Below, piece by piece: positions 59,126-64,000 of a stretch of DNA of 64,000 nt (position 1 is its first letter; each line of letters begins with the position of its first letter). The notes below the pieces were generated by a model that searched no databases, was not told the origin of the DNA, and was given only the letters and a program-made list of their open reading frames with translations. The position numbers and the translations under genes are program-made. This DNA is from Nitrospira_D sp019636945 (GTDB taxonomy: Bacteria > Nitrospirota > Nitrospiria > Nitrospirales > Nitrospiraceae): contig NZ_JBLFBO010000006.1 of assembly GCF_047338595.1 (NCBI RefSeq), positions 62,001 to 126,000 on the forward strand, in the 5' to 3' direction.

Positions 59126-60061
59126 TTACGAGCGGTTCTCCGTCTGCCCGAACAATGCCGCGACAAAAGCCTCGGCATTGAAATCTTGTAGGTCCTCGAC
59201 CCCCTCTCCGACACCGATCAAGCGGATGGGAATCTTCAGCTCTTCGGCGATCGCCACAACGATCCCACCTCGAGCCGTTCCATCCAGCTTCGTCAGGACA
59301 AGTCCACTGACTCCCACCGCCTCGTGAAACTGACGTGCCTGCGCCAGCGCGTTTTGTCCGAGTGTCGCATCCAGCACCAGCAGCACTTCATGGGGTGCAC
59401 CGGCCAATTCCTGACCAATCACTCGTTTCACCTTCCGCAATTCATCCATCAAGTTCGACTTTGTGTGCAGTCGTCCAGCGGTGTCGATCAGTACCACATC
59501 GACCTTACGCGCCTTTGCTGCGACAATGCCATCAAACGCCACGGCGGCAGGATCAGCACCATGTCGCTGACGCACAACCTCCACGCCGATCCGATTCCCC
59601 CACACCTGCAGCTGTTCGATCGCGGCCGCACGAAAGGTGTCTCCCGCGACCAACAACGGCCTCCGACCTGACTGCACCATCCGTTGTGCCATTTTGGCGA
59701 TCGTGGTGGTCTTGCCGACCCCATTCACACCGACGACCAGGAAAACGAATGGCACGGAGCCCTCGGTGATGAGACGATCGAGTGTGACCTCCGCAACGGG
59801 TTTCAAGATCCCATAGAGCGTTCGACTCAAGACCCCCTGGAGCCCCTCCGTCGTTTTCGCCTCAGCTCCACGCGTCTCCTCGTTGATCTTTCGCATGAGG
59901 CGGTCAACGACTCGAGCTCCGAGATCGGCCGCCAGGAGTGACGACTCCAGATCCTCCAATAATTCTTGGTCGGGAGTGCGCCCAAGGAAACGGTCCAGTG
60001 ATTGCTGGACCACATCCCGCGTCTTGCCAAGACCGTCGCTTAGTCGCTGGAACCAACCCAT
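59126..60061 (-). CDS. ftsY: Signal recognition particle receptor FtsY
   Basis: The 311-residue product is the NG domain of FtsY without the long acidic A domain. Motifs: helical N region (LEDLESSLLAADLGARVVDR), G1 GVNGVGKTTTIAKMA, LVAGDTFRAAAIEQL, G3 DTAGRLHTKSNLMDEL, G4 LTKLDGTARGG and GVGEGVEDLQDF. It docks the ribosome-nascent chain-SRP complex at the membrane. The short form matches many non-enteric bacteria. ATG 60061 is 2 bases before the ybeY stop, so translational coupling is likely. Confidence 0.96.
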   Translation of the reverse strand: MGWFQRLSDGLGKTRDVVQQSLDRFLGRTPDQELLEDLESSLLAADLGARVVDRLMRKINEETRGAEAKTTEGLQGVLSRTLYGILKPVAEVTLDRLITEGSVPFVFLVVGVNGVGKTTTIAKMAQRMVQSGRRPLLVAGDTFRAAAIEQLQVWGNRIGVEVVRQRHGADPAAVAFDGIVAAKARKVDVVLIDTAGRLHTKSNLMDELRKVKRVIGQELAGAPHEVLLVLDATLGQNALAQARQFHEAVGVSGLVLTKLDGTARGGIVVAIAEELKIPIRLIGVGEGVEDLQDFNAEAFVAALFGQTENRS

Positions 60062-60063
60062 GG

Positions 60064-60561
60064 TCAGCCGCCCTTTATCCGTTGTCGCGTGCGGAAGGTC
60101 ACAACGTGAGGGATCGGAGCGATGCGACGCAGAACGACCTGCTCCCGACGTGACATCCGTGCCGCTTCACGCCCGCTTCGTTCATGATCGTAGCCGCACA
60201 GATGAAGCACCCCATGCACCAAGAGTATCGCCAACTCCTCATCGATCGATCGGCCCACCGCTCTAGCTTGACGAATGGCTGTCGGCAACGAGATGACAAC
60301 ATCACCGAGCAAGCTTGTGCGACAGGATAACTTCTTGGGCATATTGGCTTCGCGTATGGGGAATGCCAACACATCCGTCGTACGATCCCGTTTTCGATAG
60401 TCTCGATTGAGTCGTTGCATGCGCCAATCACCGATAAGTTCGAGACTGAGATCTGACTTCGCCTCTCCGACGGCCGACAGCACCCGTTGAGCCAATTCGA
60501 CCAACTGTACCTGCCGTACGTGATGCCGGGTGAGGCTCACACGAAAATAGACGGCCATCAC
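60064..60561 (-). CDS. ybeY: Endoribonuclease YbeY
   Basis: The 165-residue protein has the metal site HGVLHLCGYDHERSG, the defining motif of YbeY, which trims 16S rRNA 3' ends and helps ribosome quality control. The family signature RKRDRTTDVLAFP also matches. The first residues MMAVYFRVSLTRHH are part of the core. It starts inside the phoH stop (4-base overlap), giving phoH-ybeY-ftsY. The C-terminal tail (RIAPIPHVVTFRTRQRIKGG) is a basic extension. Confidence 0.95.
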   Translation of the reverse strand: MMAVYFRVSLTRHHVRQVQLVELAQRVLSAVGEAKSDLSLELIGDWRMQRLNRDYRKRDRTTDVLAFPIREANMPKKLSCRTSLLGDVVISLPTAIRQARAVGRSIDEELAILLVHGVLHLCGYDHERSGREAARMSRREQVVLRRIAPIPHVVTFRTRQRIKGG

Positions 60562-61616
60562 CTAGAACTTTCTGTGTCAGCCGAAGGTGACGACCCCGTC
60601 GTGGAAGCGGTACGTGGGCGAGGATGGTGGCGCTGGGACGATGGGCTCGGTTCTCGCGGATCAGCGTTGTGCACGGCCAGGTGACGATCGTATGCCTTGA
60701 TAATCTCCTGGACCAGCCGGTGCCGTACGACATCCTTCTCATCAAAGTAGACAAAAGCAATCCCTTCAATGTTATGAAGGATGTCCTTCACCTGGATAAG
60801 TCCGGACACGCGGTCATTCGGCAGATCCACCTGCGTGATATCTCCGGTAACAACCACTTTCGAATGAAAGCCGAGCCGCGTCAGAAACATCTTCATTTGT
60901 TCTGCCGTTGCGTTCTGTGCCTCATCCAAGATAACAAATGAATCGTTGAGTGTTCGCCCGCGCATGAAGGCCAGCGGCGCAATTTCGATATCACCCCGTT
61001 CAATCAATCGATTCGCCCGCTCCATTTCCATCATATCGAAGAGAGCGTCGTACAGCGGCCGCAGATAGGGGTTCACCTTTTCATAAATATCACCAGGCAG
61101 AAAGCCAAGCTTTTCTCCCGCCTCGACCGCGGGCCTGGCGAGGATGATCCGGCTGACTTCCTTATTCAGGAGCGCGCTCACAGCCATAGCCATAGCGAGA
61201 TACGTCTTCCCCGTTCCGGCCGGTCCGATCGCAATGACGATGTCATGCTGCTCGATCGCTTCAATATAGGCTTTTTGAGTCGGAGATTTTGGGCCGACGA
61301 ACCGTTTTCTGGTGACGATCATCGCCGACTTATCAAGAAGGTCCCGGACGGATGCCTCAGGTGTCCGACGCAACGCGGTGAGGGCGTGGGTGACATCTTC
61401 CGCTTGGAGGGCGATGCCTTCGTGTGTCAGGGAAGCAAGTTCAAGAAGAATGCGCTCTGCTTGGCGGACAGCCTCAGGTAGGCCATCGAGTGTCAGTTCT
61501 TCACCCCGTGCGGAGAGCCGCACGCCCAATTCATCTTCGATCAGCTTGAGATGACGGTCATGATAACCGAATAGGACGGCAGTGTTGGTACCTTCTCGTA
61601 GTTTGAGCTTACGCAC
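60558..61616 (-). CDS. phoH: PhoH-family ATPase
   Basis: The 352-residue protein has an N-terminal KH-like part (LIEDELGVRLSARGEELTLD) and the PhoH ATPase core: GPAGTGKTYLAMAMAVSAL, ILARPAVEAGEKLGFLPGD, RGRTLNDSFVILDEAQNATA, KMFLTRLGFHSKVVVTGDIT and YFDEKDVVRHRLVQEIIKAY. The C-terminal 35 residues are low-complexity Pro/Ser/His-rich and may be disordered. PhoH proteins are probably RNA helicases or ATPases near YbeY. It precedes ybeY with a 4-base overlap. A frame start at 61616 fits the usual opening strand. Confidence 0.93.
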   Translation of the reverse strand: MRKLKLREGTNTAVLFGYHDRHLKLIEDELGVRLSARGEELTLDGLPEAVRQAERILLELASLTHEGIALQAEDVTHALTALRRTPEASVRDLLDKSAMIVTRKRFVGPKSPTQKAYIEAIEQHDIVIAIGPAGTGKTYLAMAMAVSALLNKEVSRIILARPAVEAGEKLGFLPGDIYEKVNPYLRPLYDALFDMMEMERANRLIERGDIEIAPLAFMRGRTLNDSFVILDEAQNATAEQMKMFLTRLGFHSKVVVTGDITQVDLPNDRVSGLIQVKDILHNIEGIAFVYFDEKDVVRHRLVQEIIKAYDRHLAVHNADPREPSPSSQRHHPRPRTASTTGSSPSADTESSR

Positions 61617-61734
61617 ACCCAGTCTTTGTATCCTCTCTTTTGCTCACTCTATCAAAATACGCCTCACACGAACAAGAGAATGAATCATGCGCCCATGGAG
61701 TGATGTTGCGTGCTCTGGAATTAACTGGTGGCGT

Positions 61735-62670
61735 TTAGCGAGATTGTGGCGTCGTCGGCACGGATACATCAAACTCTTGCCATGCCCTTGCTCCCTTCCC
61801 ATCCGCTGCGATGATTTTGACATGATGTGTGCCGCTGATGCCGGCACCCGGCCGCCAGACCAGGTGTCCAACAGCACGATCAATCGTCATCCCACTCGGT
61901 CCACCCTCCAATTCAAACGACACCGGATCTCCATCGGGATCTTCTGCGCGAACGGCATATTCATATAATTCCCCGCTAGACATCATCATCGGGGCAGAAA
62001 GAATTTTCGGAGGATTATTGCCAACAACCAGCGGCGCTGCACGGAGCGATTTCCCGGCGCCGTCATGGTCATAGGGTGTCGCTTCCACTGCCACGATATC
62101 GCTCTGGGCAAGCTCCGATAGGACGACTGTAGATTCCGCTCCCTCCAAGACGACCTTGTCGTTACGCAACCAGCGGAACTGAAATTGGATGTCATCCTGA
62201 TCGGCATCAAATGCCTCTACCTTCGCCAGAAGTCGGCTGCCTGCCGACGTGACCTCCTGTTCGAGAGCGACACTCCGAATGACGGGTGGAGCATTTGGGA
62301 CGGTCACCGATGAAGATTCGAATGACACACCCTCTCTCTTCACATCGGAACGCGTCACGACTACATGAACACGATCACCTCGATGAAGGGTGGAGGTATC
62401 GAGTGAGGACACGGTCGCGCCTTGCACAGCGATCTTGTTGACGAACCATTGATATCGGTAGGAGGACGCCTCTTCTTGGGCCCCATCCTTCTCGATCACA
62501 ACAGTCAGCGGTGTGGCTCGAACCATTGGGTTTGGAACGATCGCGACGTTTCTGATTCCGGAGAAAGAGGCCTGGTCAGGAGTTCGCTGACTGACTGGAG
62601 TAGAGTTCCTATCGTCAGGCCGTGAACAACCGGCGAAGACGGTCAACGCGACCAGGAGAACAAGCACCAT
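61735..62670 (-). CDS. Lipoprotein with Ig-like/cadherin-like domains
   Basis: The 311-residue product begins MVLVLLVALTVFAGCSRPDD, a lipoprotein signal with a lipobox at AGC. The mature part has three beta-sandwich domains, the last two showing SVALEQEVTSAGSRLLAKVE, AFDADQDDIQFQFRWLRND and AEDPDGDPVSFELEGGPSG, the DxDGDxxxF pattern of cadherin-like/He_PIG domains. The Asp-rich loops could bind Ca2+. Upstream in-frame codons to 62754 run over a hairpin and the PilY1-like gene and are ignored. It follows the PilY1-like gene and may be an accessory of type IV pili. Confidence 0.8.
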   Translation of the reverse strand: MVLVLLVALTVFAGCSRPDDRNSTPVSQRTPDQASFSGIRNVAIVPNPMVRATPLTVVIEKDGAQEEASSYRYQWFVNKIAVQGATVSSLDTSTLHRGDRVHVVVTRSDVKREGVSFESSSVTVPNAPPVIRSVALEQEVTSAGSRLLAKVEAFDADQDDIQFQFRWLRNDKVVLEGAESTVVLSELAQSDIVAVEATPYDHDGAGKSLRAAPLVVGNNPPKILSAPMMMSSGELYEYAVRAEDPDGDPVSFELEGGPSGMTIDRAVGHLVWRPGAGISGTHHVKIIAADGKGARAWQEFDVSVPTTPQSR

Positions 62671-62689
62671 GGGAGAGGTATCCAACAAG

Positions 62690-62715
62690 GCAGGGAGGGG
62701 GAAATCCCTCCCTGC
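62690..62715 (-). terminator. Hairpin between the PilY1-like gene and the lipoprotein gene
   Basis: GCAGGGAGGG (62690-62699) and CCCTCCCTGC (62706-62715) are perfect 10-base arms with a 6-base loop, in the 68-base gap. On the minus strand the stem is followed by CTTGTTGG, a weak T-rich tail. It may partly end the upstream transcript. Confidence 0.45.
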
Positions 62716-62738
62716 TTCACACATTCCACTCTGCTCGG

Positions 62739-64000
62739 TTACATATTGATCCATGAGGCGAAATGCGCTCTTGGGTCAATCGCCAAGTTCACATCCCTTC
62801 CATCCAACGCACCGGTGCTGGTATTGATGAATAATTTGTATGGACTGGTTCCATCGGCACCTGAACCGACGTGGGGAACCGCTCCAAACGCGAGTCCATT
62901 TCCTAAAGATGTAGACTTATTCACATTGACGATCCCCCCTGTTCCGTTCGTAGAACCAACGATCGGGGACGTATGGGGGCCACCCGTCTTATAGAAGAGC
63001 GCATATAAACTACTGCTTCCTGTTGAAGCACAGATATCGTCCGTCGGTGTGAAAGTGGGGAAAAACACGATGCCTCCGAAGACCGTGGCAGCGCTCAATA
63101 CCCGTTCACCTACCCCAGGCCCCGTCGCCGGCAGAAGTTTGGTAACCCATCCTTCTTTCGTCCCAACCAGGGTAATGAGTTGTTCCATTGTGGTCGCACC
63201 AGTCACCCCGGTCACCTGGTTGGTTCCGGCCGTTTGTCCGCAGTTTCCAAATCCCACGACACAGATCGTCGCGGTCGTCACATCGACCAGATCGTCTACT
63301 TGACATGCGGTGTCACTCGTCTGCGCACAACTCCCATTGATGACAGAATCTTTCATCCCGACAAAATACTGTGTCGACTTATCGGTTTTGTCTGCAGCCC
63401 CGAAGTACCGTCCACTGCCGACAAAGACCCAGGCCCGCGCGGCATCGTCGACCGTAATACTCGGTGCAGCCATGACAGGGCCCATCTCAACCGGTGATGA
63501 GACCCCGATTGTGTCGAGCATCTCGGTCGGCACTTGGTTACCTCCCTGTGAGATTCCCCAGGATGCCGCTGCTGTCGCTCCACCGAAGGGAAGCGTCGCC
63601 CCCATCGTCAATCGATAGACCTTGCCTCTCCACGGGGGGCTCCCATCGTTGATGGTACGCCCGAAATACACGACATCAGTCCGGTAATCCAAATTTCGAT
63701 CGAACGCGGTCATATCGCCGAGAAATGAACTCCATGTCCCGACCGGAAAACTGCTGACCAGGCTGTTGGCACTCCCTGGCCCTGTCTTCATGTCGATCGC
63801 AAACGCTTTGGCGCTTTGCGTGGCACGGCCATCGTATCCGGTGGGCCCGGACCCGGCGAGCAGATACCACTTGGCATTAGTATTGTCGGCGTGAAAGTCG
63901 GTCAATGGATTGACTCGTACAACCGTCGGCACACTGATCGCAAGTCCAAGGCTGCTATCGGAGAACGACCACAGAAGCTTAGGTTGGACTTCCGGATTGG
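62739..64000 (-). CDS. PilY1-like type IV pilus assembly protein, C-terminal part (5' end outside window)
   Basis: The frame is open to the last base, so 419 residues of the C-terminal beta-propeller are seen. Its beginning reads PKLLWSFSDSSLGLAISVPT, then WYLLAGSGPTGYDG, both usual in the PilY1 propeller, where the Ca2+-binding loop follows. It continues YRTDVVYFGRTINDGSPPWR, AWVFVGSGRYFGAADKTDKS and a closing GRDVNLAIDPRAHFASWI. PilY1 promotes pilus biogenesis and surface sensing. Three Cys pairs may form disulfides. A GTG at 63932 is not the true start. The rest of the gene lies to the right of the window. Confidence 0.88.
   Translation of the reverse strand, partial: NPEVQPKLLWSFSDSSLGLAISVPTVVRVNPLTDFHADNTNAKWYLLAGSGPTGYDGRATQSAKAFAIDMKTGPGSANSLVSSFPVGTWSSFLGDMTAFDRNLDYRTDVVYFGRTINDGSPPWRGKVYRLTMGATLPFGGATAAASWGISQGGNQVPTEMLDTIGVSSPVEMGPVMAAPSITVDDAARAWVFVGSGRYFGAADKTDKSTQYFVGMKDSVINGSCAQTSDTACQVDDLVDVTTATICVVGFGNCGQTAGTNQVTGVTGATTMEQLITLVGTKEGWVTKLLPATGPGVGERVLSAATVFGGIVFFPTFTPTDDICASTGSSSLYALFYKTGGPHTSPIVGSTNGTGGIVNVNKSTSLGNGLAFGAVPHVGSGADGTSPYKLFINTSTGALDGRDVNLAIDPRAHFASWINM

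Overview
The window looks like chromosomal DNA of a Gram-negative, envelope-rich bacterium, most probably a Nitrospira-like member of Nitrospirota. This is an inference from gene content, moderately high G+C, many sigma-54 regulators and intergenic low-complexity inverted repeats; no rRNA or marker comparison could be run. Most of the window is ordinary housekeeping DNA, with an accessory region at about 23.9-31.7 kb. I recognised no tRNA, rRNA or CRISPR array.

Layout. 0-2.7 kb: end of a cation exchanger, pdxA, a small unknown gene and rsmA, tightly packed. 2.8-4.7 kb (minus): a ZorA/ZorB-like (MotA/MotB-like) proton-channel pair with no Zorya effector next to it. 5-10 kb: small secreted proteins, a receiver-GGDEF protein, a YbgF-like protein, a DUF2726 protein and anmK. 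10-15.4 kb: a metal ABC transporter (binding protein, ATPase, permease) interrupted by a large Ig-like/beta-propeller lipoprotein gene. 15.5-18.5 kb: a beta-barrel protein, a GNAT acetyltransferase, a zinc ribbon protein and an RluD-type pseudouridine synthase. 18.6-23.7 kb (minus): atpHAGDC, three of whose gaps hold self-complementary low-complexity spacers.

23.9-31.7 kb is the accessory part. A secreted HEAT-repeat gene is followed by two decayed copies of one block (HEAT 3' end, DUF2442, second HEAT tail). The blocks enclose a wrecked XRE-type regulator and an intact DUF2130 gene. Next come an AT-rich P-loop ATPase with two deoxyribosyltransferase/TIR-like N-terminal domains (probable defence gene), a DUF1810 gene lacking its usual N-terminus, and a hicBA toxin-antitoxin pair.

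31.9-35.7 kb holds a GAF sigma-54 activator followed by a good -24/-12 promoter and four small genes (DsrE-like, flavin-reductase-like, two NTF2-like), which reads as one stress-response module. 35.8-48.4 kb (minus) is an envelope block: OmpA lipoprotein, MscL, a DUF481 barrel, a LuxR-type regulator with Glu at the phospho-acceptor site, a translationally coupled OmpA/Rab-like GTPase/sigma-54 activator trio with a coiled-coil partner, MscS and AsmA. 48.5-54.9 kb holds a MidA-type methyltransferase and a GT2/LAB_N/ArnT-like/PAP2 group, probably for lipid glycosylation and lipid-phosphate turnover. 54.9-61.6 kb (minus) carries TolB-like propeller, M1 peptidase and double-receiver genes with overlapping ends, then ftsY, ybeY and phoH. 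The window ends inside a PilY1-like gene preceding an Ig-like lipoprotein gene.
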